Assembly (NCBI GenBank): GCA_021846145.1
Contig: JAJZCJ010000115.1
Location: 1-9,758, forward strand
DNA: 9,758 nt
Reading direction: 5' to 3'
Source: Bacillota bacterium
GTDB taxonomy: Bacteria; Bacillota; Bacilli; Alicyclobacillales; SLC66
A program made the translations under genes and the position numbers. Within the stretch, counting starts at the first letter, position 1. Each line of letters starts with the position of its first letter. Positions 1-5,848 of the stretch are shown piece after piece. The notes beneath the pieces are model-generated. The model ran no database searches and was not told the origin of the DNA. It saw only the letters and a list, made by a program, of their open reading frames with translations.

Positions 1-750
1 CATCGTAATCGCCTCGCCGATGCCATGAATCACAAGATCAGCCTGGCGAATGCGATCTACCATCTCTTGAATGGACGGTTCTAGTGCCAATTGTTCAGCG
101 GTTTGACGGCTCATGAGTTCTGGTACGTGAAACATCCGATAAGTACCACCCAACTTTTCCGCGAGGCGAGAGGCAATCGTATTGGCCAAAAACTCCAACC
201 TTTCCCCCATTCCACCACGTGCAGGCAGCACCTCGACAGGCTGGTTATTGGCGCTGTGCGGCATCATTTCCGTCAACCAGGCAAGTGACGAGCCACCAGT
301 CACGGCGATCGTGTACGACGATTGCAACGCAATATAGGAACGCACGATTAAAGCCGCACCATAACCCAAATCTCTCATGACTGTTTCATCGTTCTGGCAG
401 TCACCAGGCACAATCACAATATGAGGAATCCCGAGTAAATGGCTCAATCGCCGCTCTAACCCTGAGCGGCCATCCAAATCGCGCACTACCTCATCTAAAT
501 CAGCCAAAACGGTGGTACCTGCCTCCGAAATAGTCATTCCTAGCGGCCCTACATCGATCAACCCTTGTTCCTTTAACAGTTCCACGTCAGCACGCAATAC
601 GCGTTCAGTGAGCCCCATCACTTGGGCAAGGCTTCTCCTGCCAATCGGCTGATGCAGGTAAATTCGTTGCAACACCTTGTAGCGTCCGCGCAACTTGGCT
701 GTCAAATCAGGCACTAACCGCTGACCGCTCTGCAAGGGATCCAACACCAT
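1..750 (-). CDS. cggR: CggR-type central glycolytic genes regulator (SorC family), 3' end outside window
   Basis: Read from the minus strand, this gives 250 codons without a stop, running off the window start; about 90 C-terminal residues are missing relative to the ~340-aa family. The product is a DNA-binding repressor of the glycolytic operon (gapA and following genes), relieved by fructose-1,6-bisphosphate. An N-terminal winged-helix region contains RRSLAQVMGLTERVLR, followed by the SorC sugar-binding domain with VTGGSSLAWLTEMM, ARGGMGE, ANTIA and IHGIGEA, all characteristic of CggR. I place the start at ATG 750, because the product then begins like Bacillus CggR (LVPDL about 12 residues in). 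An in-frame GTG at 813 would start at the predicted transcription start and would place the operator inside the gene. A modest AAAGG ribosome site lies 10 nt upstream of the ATG. It follows rpoN on the same strand after 98 nt; gapA is expected next, beyond the window. Confidence 0.92.
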   Translation of the reverse strand, partial: MVLDPLQSGQRLVPDLTAKLRGRYKVLQRIYLHQPIGRRSLAQVMGLTERVLRADVELLKEQGLIDVGPLGMTISEAGTTVLADLDEVVRDLDGRSGLERRLSHLLGIPHIVIVPGDCQNDETVMRDLGYGAALIVRSYIALQSSYTIAVTGGSSLAWLTEMMPHSANNQPVEVLPARGGMGERLEFLANTIASRLAEKLGGTYRMFHVPELMSRQTAEQLALEPSIQEMVDRIRQADLVIHGIGEAITM

Positions 751-772
751 GTACTCACGACCTTTGCTCGTG

Positions 773-808
773 GACTCAATTCGTCCCGCCAACGCTTTAA
801 TAGTCCCA
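773..808 (-). promoter_or_regulatory. CggR operator (two direct repeats)
   Basis: On the minus strand the sequence reads TGGGAC-N6-AGCG, then N4, then CGGGAC-N6-AGTC. The known Bacillus subtilis operator is CGGGAC-N6-TGTC twice with N4 between, so length (36 bp) and spacing match exactly and the GGGAC cores are intact in both repeats. It lies about 5 to 40 nt downstream of the predicted transcription start and ends 22 nt before the cggR ATG, the position expected for autoregulation by road-block or promoter occlusion. The second repeat is the better match, as is usual for the higher-affinity half. Confidence 0.75.
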
Positions 809-819
809 CTCACGCTTTG

Positions 820-848
820 ATTTTACTCTAATTCACAAGAACAAGCAA
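820..848 (-). promoter_or_regulatory. predicted sigma-A promoter of cggR
   Basis: The minus strand has TTGCTT (848-843), a 17-nt spacer and TAAAAT (825-820). The -35 box begins directly after the rpoN stop codon, so cggR can be transcribed independently of rpoN. The start point would fall near 813, giving a leader of about 60 nt that holds the CggR operator. The -35 match is only 3 of 6; the -10 is 5 of 6. Confidence 0.5.
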
Positions 849-2192
849 CTAAATATCCACCATGAATTTCCTTTTTCTCACGGCCGAAGAGGGGATACGC
901 AGTTCCTCTCTGTATTTGGCGATCGTGCGCCGAGACACCTTAATTCCGTCTCGCAAAAAGCGGTCAGCTAGCTCCTGATCGGTCAGTGGCGATTGGGGAT
1001 TTTCTTTGGCAATCCACGATACAATGGTCGATTGCACGCTCGCTGCCGACACATCATCGCCCATCGCAGAGGATAAGGCGGTCGAGAAAAAGGCCTTTAG
1101 TTCCATGACCCCTTGTGGTGTATCCGCGTATTTCCCGGCAACCGCTCGGCTGATCGTCGATTCATGCAAATGCAGTTCATCTGCCATCCGTTTCATCGTA
1201 AGCGGTTTCAGACGTTGGCTGCCAAACTCGAAAAAATCCTGTTGATATTCGGCAATCGCTTCCGCGACACGATACACAGTTCTTCGGCGCGCCTCAATAC
1301 TACGCAGTAAGTTTAGGGCATGCGTTGTTTTTTTCACAAAAAATTCTTTTTCTTCTGTGCTTAATTCCGCTTTTGCCAGTTGCCGATAGTAATCATTAAA
1401 GCGCAGGTTAGGAAACGCATGATCATACATGAGAACGACATATCGGCCTTCTGTCTTGAGCACCGCAAGGTCGGGTACCACATAGGCTACCACCTCGTGG
1501 GAAAAGGCGGCACCTGGATGGGGATAAAGTGTGCGAATGAGGCGAATCGCCAGCTCCAGATCTTCGCGGCTACACTTAAAACGATTTTGCAATTTCTGAT
1601 ATTGTCCTGCGCCTAGCGCCTCTAACCCGTCTTGGATGATAGCAATAGTCAAGTGATAAAGAGCGGGATTATCTGCCTGCAAATGATGATGTGTGGTCTG
1701 CATTTGCAGTTGCAAACACTCTTGCAGCGACCTCGCCCCAATGCCGGACGGTTCCAACGAATGCAGCACCGCCAGCGCACTCGTTGCACTTTCCACGGTC
1801 ATACCTCGCGTCTGTGCCATCTCTTCTAAAGTGACTGTCAAATACCCACGCTCATCAAGATTATCAATCAGGTAAGACACAGCGGCCACTAGCCAAGGAG
1901 GAATAGTCAGCAAGCCAAGTTGTTCATGCAGCATGCTATGTAAATCAGTCCCCTGATTTACCGCCTGCAACGCGGCATCATGAATTCGCCCTACCCCGCT
2001 TGACCTTTTGGTCACCGAAGTGCGCTTTGCTGTTATCGGCCATTCAAGCAGTGGATTGTCTGTCACTGCTTCCTGGATGAATTCTCGCAGTTCCACACTG
2101 GACATTTGCAAAAGCATAATGGCCTGTTGGAGGGTCTGTGTCATCACAAGCCGCTGCGACTGATGTTGCACTAAGTCATACCCCTGATGCAT
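849..2192 (-). CDS. rpoN: RNA polymerase sigma-54 factor (SigL/RpoN)
   Basis: A 447-aa sigma-54, close to Bacillus SigL (~436 aa). It directs RNA polymerase to -24/-12 promoters and needs an enhancer-binding ATPase to open DNA. The glutamine-rich activator-interaction region I is at residues 1-50 (QSQRLVMTQTLQQAIMLLQM). The core-binding domain follows, with EPSGIGARSLQECL at about 147-160. The C-terminal helix-turn-helix is at about 331-352 (LTMKRMADELHLHESTISRA), and the RpoN box at 420-429 reads SRRTIAKYRE, one conservative change from the canonical ARRTxxKYRE. All regions are present, so it should be functional. ATG 2192 has a strong GGAGGG site 5-6 nt upstream. It heads a same-strand pair with cggR and diverges from comER. 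No sigma-54 activator gene or convincing -24/-12 promoter is visible in the window. Confidence 0.97.
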   Translation of the reverse strand: MHQGYDLVQHQSQRLVMTQTLQQAIMLLQMSSVELREFIQEAVTDNPLLEWPITAKRTSVTKRSSGVGRIHDAALQAVNQGTDLHSMLHEQLGLLTIPPWLVAAVSYLIDNLDERGYLTVTLEEMAQTRGMTVESATSALAVLHSLEPSGIGARSLQECLQLQMQTTHHHLQADNPALYHLTIAIIQDGLEALGAGQYQKLQNRFKCSREDLELAIRLIRTLYPHPGAAFSHEVVAYVVPDLAVLKTEGRYVVLMYDHAFPNLRFNDYYRQLAKAELSTEEKEFFVKKTTHALNLLRSIEARRRTVYRVAEAIAEYQQDFFEFGSQRLKPLTMKRMADELHLHESTISRAVAGKYADTPQGVMELKAFFSTALSSAMGDDVSAASVQSTIVSWIAKENPQSPLTDQELADRFLRDGIKVSRRTIAKYREELRIPSSAVRKRKFMVDI

Positions 2193-2239
2193 TTTTTCCC
2201 TCCATTTTCACAAGCAAGAATCATGCCGCATTCAATATC

Positions 2240-2269
2240 ATCATATTCTATTTCATAAAAAGGTGACAA
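2240..2269 (-). promoter_or_regulatory. predicted sigma-A promoter of rpoN
   Basis: The minus strand of the 95-bp rpoN/comER divergent gap reads TTGTCA (2269-2264), an 18-nt spacer and TATGAT (2245-2240), each 5 of 6 to consensus. The leader would be about 40 nt. No matching promoter for comER on the plus strand was convincing. Confidence 0.5.
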
Positions 2270-2287
2270 GAGGGGGAGGCCGAGAAA

Positions 2288-3082
2288 ATGCGACTGGGCA
2301 TTATTGGCACGGGGCAAATTGGTGGAATGCTCGCCACCGCCTTTGCCAAAACGAAGCTGCCGCAGCTAATGATCATTAACCGCACCAGCAATAAAGCAGA
2401 AATCCTTGCACAAGCATTCCCAGAACAAATTCAAGTAACTGAATCAATGGAATCCATCATCGCTCACTCTGACTATCTGTTTTTGTGTTTAAAGTCTCCT
2501 GACACGCGCAATTGGCTCGCGAAATGGAGTGGTCTTTTAGATGATAAAAAGCACCTGATCATCACCAGTAGTCAAATTGCGCTTTCTGAATTGGAAGCAC
2601 AAACTTCGGCTCAAGTGGCAAAAGTGATTCCCAGTATCACGCAAGCTTCATTGTCGGGTTATATTCTCTATTCGCTCGGTCAAAGGACAGACGCCATGAC
2701 AGCGGCCACGTTGCTCGCTTTGCTCTCGCGCATCGGCATTCCACTTGCCATTAATGAAAACGATGCAAGAATTTATGCCGACTTGACCAGTTGCGGCCCT
2801 GCGTTTTTTTCCACCATCATCCAACAAATGGCTGCTGCTGCACAACAAAAAGGAGTACCCCGACTCACCGCAGAATCATTGATCGTAGAAATGATGGCGG
2901 GGTTAGCTAAGCTGATCAAGGATCATGGCTATCGCCTACAAGATGTCATCCAGAAGGTATCTGTCCCTGGTGGGGTGACCGAAGCTGGCGTGATCATTCT
3001 CGATCAAGCAACACCCGCCATGTTTATTGAACTATTTGACGCGACGGCGCGACGACATCACGAACTTGGAAGCAACCACTAA
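2288..3082 (+). CDS. comER: ComER-like protein of the pyrroline-5-carboxylate reductase family
   Basis: A 264-aa, two-domain NAD(P)-dependent reductase-like protein. The N-terminal Rossmann fold has the dinucleotide loop GTGQIG (residues 7-12) and the strand-end motif INRTSNKA (30-37). The C-terminal helical domain has SCGPAFF (168-174) and the P5CR signature region SVPGGVTEAG (225-234). The segment KVIPSIT (112-118), where true ProC enzymes usually have RVMPNTP, is typical of ComER, so I assign the ComER branch rather than housekeeping ProC. In Bacillus, comER lies beside the comE DNA-uptake operon; here no comE genes are adjacent, so a competence role cannot be assumed and the substrate is not known. 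ATG 2288 has GGGGGAGG 8 nt upstream. It diverges from rpoN and converges on the L,D-transpeptidase, with only 13 nt between stop codons and no visible terminator. Confidence 0.8.
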   Translation: MRLGIIGTGQIGGMLATAFAKTKLPQLMIINRTSNKAEILAQAFPEQIQVTESMESIIAHSDYLFLCLKSPDTRNWLAKWSGLLDDKKHLIITSSQIALSELEAQTSAQVAKVIPSITQASLSGYILYSLGQRTDAMTAATLLALLSRIGIPLAINENDARIYADLTSCGPAFFSTIIQQMAAAAQQKGVPRLTAESLIVEMMAGLAKLIKDHGYRLQDVIQKVSVPGGVTEAGVIILDQATPAMFIELFDATARRHHELGSNH

Positions 3083-3095
3083 CCACCAAACCGCA

Positions 3096-3860
3096 TTACG
3101 CTTTCGCAGGCTGGGTGGCTAACGTCGCCTGTATTTGCGCATGGGTGGGGTGATAGAGTTGATTTCCCATAAGATACACAGGTGCCTGTTCTACCACCAC
3201 TGTCGTACCGTAAGGGACATGGTCATAAATCCACTGGGAATCTGGGATCGTCAAATGAAAACAACCGTGTGATGCTTTGTGCAATAACATGGCCGCCACT
3301 TTAGGAATCAGTTGATGTTTTTGATTCATGGGCACACTATGGAACAAAAATACGCCATGACCCAACCAGGATACCCAATACTCGGCTCCCTCTTGATACT
3401 GTTGCGCGTAGAACCATGTGCCCCGTTCTGCCTGTATATGATACACACCCAACGGAGTGCTATTATCTGGGATTGTATCCAATCCCGATGAGGTAGCCAT
3501 TGTATAAATTCGTCGTGATCCATTAAAAATATAAACTAACTGCTGACTCACGCTGACATCGATCCAAATTTTCTCTCCATTTTTCAATTGGGGATAGACC
3601 CCACCTGAAGGCTTAAACGGATTATAACGCATCTTCACGCCATCAATCACCGCAGGAACCGCTGGTGGCACGTTGTCTGCCGTAGGTTTTTGCAGATGGG
3701 TAATGGGCGTATGTTTGATCGCAGGCGTGGTTGACCCCACCTTTTTCGCTACCGCTTCATGGTTAAATAAAGGTAGATTGCGGATGTTGACATAATTCAT
3801 GCCAACGCCAACGACAAAGGCCATCACAATCACGCCGCCAAAAATCACTTTCCCTTTCAT
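3096..3860 (-). CDS. membrane-anchored L,D-transpeptidase (YkuD domain)
   Basis: A 254-aa protein of the YkuD family, which uses a catalytic cysteine to form 3-3 peptidoglycan cross-links outside the cell. Residues about 4-20 are one hydrophobic segment after a short basic start (MKGK), a signal anchor or uncleaved signal peptide. A Thr/Pro-rich linker follows, then the YkuD domain from about 98 to 225. The catalytic motif is present: His174 in FHSVP, and Ser197-His198-Gly199-Cys200. The family motif is usually SHGC(I/V)R; here it reads SHGCFH, so the conserved Arg is His202. I start at ATG 3860, which has GAGGAG 7 nt upstream; an in-frame TTG at 3875 overlaps that ribosome site and is unlikely. 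The gene seems monocistronic. The substrate and any role in vegetative wall versus spore cortex cannot be told from sequence. Confidence 0.88.
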   Translation of the reverse strand: MKGKVIFGGVIVMAFVVGVGMNYVNIRNLPLFNHEAVAKKVGSTTPAIKHTPITHLQKPTADNVPPAVPAVIDGVKMRYNPFKPSGGVYPQLKNGEKIWIDVSVSQQLVYIFNGSRRIYTMATSSGLDTIPDNSTPLGVYHIQAERGTWFYAQQYQEGAEYWVSWLGHGVFLFHSVPMNQKHQLIPKVAAMLLHKASHGCFHLTIPDSQWIYDHVPYGTTVVVEQAPVYLMGNQLYHPTHAQIQATLATQPAKA

Positions 3861-3912
3861 CGCTGCACTCCTCAATCTAGCTGGTTTCTAAAAGATGATC
3901 GATCTCATATGC

Positions 3913-3941
3913 AACGTATCATGTTTCCTTTGCAGTGACAA
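3913..3941 (-). promoter_or_regulatory. possible promoter of the L,D-transpeptidase gene
   Basis: The minus strand reads TTGTCA (3941-3936), a 17-nt spacer and TACGTT (3918-3913). The -35 is good (5 of 6) but the -10 is poor (3 of 6), so a different sigma factor or another site is possible. The leader would be about 45 nt. Confidence 0.3.
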
Positions 3942-3971
3942 TACCTATGATCGCATACAAAAATCCAAGCC

Positions 3972-4000
3972 TTGCGAAATAAACGTTAACTAAGTATACT
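3972..4000 (+). promoter_or_regulatory. predicted promoter of tRNA-Arg
   Basis: TTGCGA (3972-3977), a 17-nt spacer and TATACT (3995-4000), 16 nt before the mature tRNA 5' end. The spacing and near-consensus -10 fit a strong sigma-A promoter for a single-gene tRNA unit. Confidence 0.65.
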
Positions 4001-4015
4001 GGGATAGCAAACTCC

Positions 4016-4087
4016 GCACCCGTAGCTCAGCGGAAGAGCACTAGCCTCCGGAGCTAGGTGTCGCAGGTTCGAGTCCTGCCGGGTGCA
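4016..4087 (+). tRNA. tRNA-Arg (anticodon CCG)
   Basis: A full cloverleaf can be drawn. Acceptor arms are GCACCCG (4016-4022) and CGGGTGC (4080-4086) with discriminator A4087. The D-stem is GCTC/GAGC, the anticodon stem CTAGC/GCTAG with loop CTCCGGA (4046-4052), and the T-stem GCAGG/CCTGC with loop TTCGAGT. The anticodon CCG at 4048-4050 reads the arginine codon CGG. The terminal CCA is not encoded and must be added after transcription. The gene stands alone between its own promoter and a terminator. Confidence 0.96.
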
Positions 4088-4103
4088 TTCGTATTTAACG
4101 CGC

Positions 4104-4137
4104 AAAAAGAGCAGGCGATGACAGTCTGCTCTTTTTT
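4104..4137. terminator. bidirectional rho-independent terminator after tRNA-Arg
   Basis: An 11-bp inverted repeat, AAAAAGAGCAG (4104-4114) and CTGCTCTTTTT (4126-4136), closes an 11-nt loop. The U-run serves the tRNA transcript on the plus strand. The A-run on the left side becomes a U-run on the minus strand, so the same hairpin can also end the tnpI transcript coming the other way. Confidence 0.85.
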
Positions 4138-4138
4138 A

Positions 4139-4143
4139 TTATA
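4139..4143. repeat. left target-site duplication TTATA
   Basis: The five bases before the left inverted repeat, TTATA, are repeated exactly in direct orientation right after the other end (5887-5891). A 5-bp duplication is the standard for Tn3-family transposition. It abuts the U-run of the tRNA terminator, an AT-rich target. Confidence 0.7.
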
Positions 4144-4181
4144 GGAGCCCCGCCAACATTTTAACGAAAAGTTAGCAGTTC
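4144..4181 (+). repeat. left terminal inverted repeat
   Basis: Reading inward, the outer 27 bp (4144-4170) match the right end at 25 positions, 22 of them in an unbroken block (4149-4170). It begins GGAGC where the right end has GGGGG. The inner 11 bp (4171-4181, GTTAGCAGTTC) do not match the right end and lack the family TAAG finish, so the inner part of this transposase-binding end seems to have decayed or been replaced. Confidence 0.8.
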
Positions 4182-4212
4182 CCTTATTCTCGCGTAAACC
4201 GCCCTTCACACC

Positions 4213-5130
4213 TCATCGCCATGCTATTTTTTCGACTTCTGATTGCAGATCCGCACGGGTTGCCTTAACGTAAATCATCGTTGTATCTAGGCTGTCATGT
4301 CCCATGATTTGTGCTAATCGGTGTAGCGGTGTGTTCTCTACCATCACGTATCCAAACCGGTGCCGCAGATCGTGAGCGCTTAAACCTTCGAGCAGAGCGG
4401 CCTTCATGTATTTTTGAATCAAATGCCGCAAAGCCCGTTCGGTCAGTCGATCACCAGTTCTTTCTGAGAGAAATACATAAGGACTATCCGGATGGGTGAC
4501 TGCCATGTATTTTTCTAAAGTAGATCTGCACGTAGCGTTCAAAGGCACTTCCCGCTGCTTATTTCGTTTACCAGATCGTACCGTAAGTTGACCACTGCGC
4601 TTCCCAATGTGAACATCATCAGGAGCAAGGTCACAAACCTCCATCGTTCTTAAGCCGGTATGAAGCATTATGACAAGGATCGTTTGATCACGGAGTGAGC
4701 CGCCATGTTCAGCCGCAGCAATCAATGCCGCTGCTTCCTTATCTGTCATCTGTCTAGGGCTTGCCTTTTCTTCCGGGATCAATTTTACCGGCTTCGAAGG
4801 ATCACGGAGAATCTTTGAGTCAGATACGGCCCACTCAAAATATCGTTTCAACGTAATCATCCGTCTGTTTATGGTGGCTGGTTTTAATTCCATCGCTTTT
4901 TGCATGGCATCCCGATATCGCGTTAAAGTTGGAGTAGCCACATCTTCAATTCGAAAAATCACTTCTTCCTCTTGGTGGTCAGTTGATTCAAACCAACCGA
5001 TAAAATGTTTCAGATCACTTGCGTATTCCTTTAAGGTTTTAGGATTCAAATCATCGCGGGTAGTAAGAGCTTGAATAAAATCCCGAATCGTTTGCTCTCC
5101 TTGTTCAGAAATACCGGTTCTCTCTCTCAT
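4213..5130 (-). CDS. tnpI: TnpI-type tyrosine recombinase (transposon cointegrate resolvase)
   Basis: A 305-aa tyrosine recombinase, matching the ~280-310 aa size of TnpI from the Bacillus Tn3-family transposons Tn4430 and Tn5401, which resolve cointegrates at an internal site. An N-terminal SAM-like core-binding domain covers about residues 10-105. The catalytic domain is complete: Arg161 (HTGLRTMEV), Lys188 (GKRNKQREVPL), His253 and Arg256 (AHDLRHRF), His278 (MGHDS) and nucleophile Tyr287 (MIYVK). ATG 5130 has GGAGG 9 nt upstream. By domain alone it could be called XerC/D-like. The TnpI call rests on context: Tn3-type ends, 5-bp target duplication and four copies of the TnpI-type 12-bp motif directly upstream. 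Its promoter lies within those sites, so self-repression is likely. Confidence 0.82.
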   Translation of the reverse strand: MRERTGISEQGEQTIRDFIQALTTRDDLNPKTLKEYASDLKHFIGWFESTDHQEEEVIFRIEDVATPTLTRYRDAMQKAMELKPATINRRMITLKRYFEWAVSDSKILRDPSKPVKLIPEEKASPRQMTDKEAAALIAAAEHGGSLRDQTILVIMLHTGLRTMEVCDLAPDDVHIGKRSGQLTVRSGKRNKQREVPLNATCRSTLEKYMAVTHPDSPYVFLSERTGDRLTERALRHLIQKYMKAALLEGLSAHDLRHRFGYVMVENTPLHRLAQIMGHDSLDTTMIYVKATRADLQSEVEKIAWR

Positions 5131-5179
5131 TGAGTAAAGCCTCCAAATCTTGACTTACATTAGCGGACATGATATTTTT

Positions 5180-5208
5180 ATATTAACTGAACTATTAGCG
5201 GACATCAA
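5180..5208 (-). promoter_or_regulatory. predicted promoter of tnpI
   Basis: The minus strand reads TTGATG (5208-5203), a 17-nt spacer and TAATAT (5185-5180), each 4 of 6 to consensus. The second direct motif (5194-5205) overlaps the -35 and spacer, and the first (5159-5170) lies just downstream of the start point, so bound TnpI would block this promoter. Confidence 0.45.
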
Positions 5209-5218
5209 GGCATCCATT

Positions 5219-5249
5219 TTGACATAATTAACGTCCGCTAATCTTTATT
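5219..5249 (+). promoter_or_regulatory. possible promoter of the toxin-antitoxin operon
   Basis: A perfect TTGACA (5219-5224) sits between the direct and inverted TnpI motifs. The best -10 is TTTATT (5244-5249, 4 of 6) after a long 19-nt spacer, inside the inverted pair. The -10 is weak, so the exact position is uncertain, but any start here would be covered by protein bound to the core site. Confidence 0.4.
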
Positions 5250-5281
5250 AGCGGTCATAGAAAACAGGAGGTCATTCTGTC

Positions 5282-5539
5282 ATGGTTGTTCGCAAGGACG
5301 ATTTGTATAGCCTCATCGAACGTCTTCCAACCCCCGATCAAAAAACAGCCTTTGATTTTCTTCAGTATCTAGTAGAACGTTCAAATAAAAATCCGCTTAG
5401 TTGGGACGAAATCGACAGACAGGAACCCGACGATGAGCCGTTGAGTGAAGAAGAACTTCGCCAGTTGAACAGTGATGCGGGTTATGTGTCAGGGGAGGCG
5501 GCCAAACGTGAGTTTGGATTACACGTTGACTTACCATAA
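5282..5539 (+). CDS. putative antitoxin of a RelE/ParE-type toxin-antitoxin pair
   Basis: An 85-aa acidic protein. Residues about 5-33 (DDLYSLIERL...FLQYLVER) look helical and resemble the N-terminus of small Bacillota antitoxins. Residues about 40-62 are rich in Asp and Glu and probably wrap the basic toxin. I do not recognise a specific Pfam family with confidence; the call rests on size, charge and overlap with the toxin gene. ATG 5282 has AGGAGGT 9 nt upstream. The 3' end overlaps the toxin by 32 nt, allowing translational coupling. The promoter lies among the TnpI motifs, so besides usual self-repression by the toxin-antitoxin complex, TnpI may repress it. Confidence 0.72.
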   Translation: MVVRKDDLYSLIERLPTPDQKTAFDFLQYLVERSNKNPLSWDEIDRQEPDDEPLSEEELRQLNSDAGYVSGEAAKREFGLHVDLP

Positions 5540-5771
5540 GGAAGCAGTGAAATTTATTGCAAAACAGGAAAAGGCCGTTCAAGAACGGATTATTCAAGGA
5601 TTAAAAGGCTTACTAAACGATCCGCCAGCCGGAGACATCAAACAGATGAAGGGATATATCGGTTTGTATCGGTTGCGGATCGGCACGATTCGAGTGCTCT
5701 TTGAAATCAGTCGCAGTGGTAAAGTTGTATACATACGCACCATTGATTTTCGAGGCGGAATTTACAAGTAA
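5508..5771 (+). CDS. RelE/ParE-superfamily toxin
   Basis: An 87-aa basic protein with the RelE/ParE pattern: an N-terminal strand-helix segment (YTLTYHKEAVKFIAKQ, about 5-20), a helical middle, a central strand pair LYRLRIGTIRVLFEI (53-67) with Arg55, Arg57 and Arg62, and the C-terminal IDFRGGIYK typical of this superfamily. Members either cut mRNA on the ribosome or inhibit gyrase; sequence alone does not decide which. I choose GTG 5508, which has GGGGAGG 9 nt upstream and gives the normal family start. The frame is open back to a GTG at 5472, but that start lies before the ribosome site and would add an unrelated N-terminus. It overlaps the antitoxin by 32 nt and is followed by a terminator. 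Confidence 0.85.
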   Translation: MSLDYTLTYHKEAVKFIAKQEKAVQERIIQGLKGLLNDPPAGDIKQMKGYIGLYRLRIGTIRVLFEISRSGKVVYIRTIDFRGGIYK

Positions 5772-5818
5772 GCTTTTTGCTTGGTAAGAAAATTAACGAC
5801 ACAAATCCTTAGAGTAAT

Positions 5819-5846
5819 AAAATCCACCAAAATGGTGGAATTTTTT
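5819..5846 (+). terminator. rho-independent terminator of the toxin-antitoxin operon
   Basis: TCCACCA (5823-5829), loop AAA and TGGTGGA (5833-5839) form a 7-bp stem that extends through flanking A and T runs with one mismatch, followed by six T (5841-5846). It lies just inside the right terminal repeat and so belongs to the element. Confidence 0.75.
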
Positions 5847-5848
5847 GT

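Larger units (their letters stand above)
5159..5258. repeat. internal resolution site: four TnpI-type 12-bp motifs
   Basis: On the plus strand ATTAGCGGACAT occurs exactly at 5159-5170 and 5194-5205. An inverted copy, ACGTCCGCTAAT, is at 5231-5242 and a fourth copy, ATTAGCGGTCAT, at 5247-5258; each of these two has one mismatch. The last two face each other across 4 bp (CTTT) and would be the recombination core; the first two, starting 35 bp apart, would be the accessory direct repeats. Two direct plus two inverted sites in about 100 bp upstream of tnpI is the design known for Tn4430 and Tn5401. The reverse complement, ATGTCCGCTAAT, agrees with the ATGTCCRCTAAY recognition sequence I recall for Tn5401 TnpI. 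Confidence 0.85.

Noticed and set aside
751..813. Longer cggR start at GTG 813
   Set aside because: It would coincide with the predicted transcription start, has no ribosome site, and would put the operator inside the gene.
1006..1875. Several plus-strand open frames opposite rpoN
   Set aside because: They are shadows of the strongly supported rpoN frame, without ribosome sites or recognisable products.
2306..2326. TGGCACGGGGC near the start of comER, resembling a sigma-54 -24 box
   Set aside because: No TTGC at the -12 position; it is coding sequence for the Rossmann glycine loop.
3666..3680. Sigma-54-like -24/-12 match, TGGCACG...CTGC with correct GG-N10-GC spacing, on the plus strand
   Set aside because: It lies inside the L,D-transpeptidase gene on the opposite strand with no plus-strand gene downstream; likely chance.
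3861..3875. TTG start at 3875 for the L,D-transpeptidase
   Set aside because: It overlaps the GAGGAG ribosome site that serves ATG 3860.
3876..3971. GATCGATC palindrome and AT-rich leader upstream of the L,D-transpeptidase as a riboswitch or small RNA
   Set aside because: No long stem, terminator or known riboswitch signature could be drawn.
4213..5130. Calling the recombinase XerC/XerD or a tRNA-site phage integrase
   Set aside because: No dif-like site, and no repeat of the tRNA-Arg 3' end on the far side of the element. Tn3-type ends, 5-bp duplication and the four-site array fit TnpI better.
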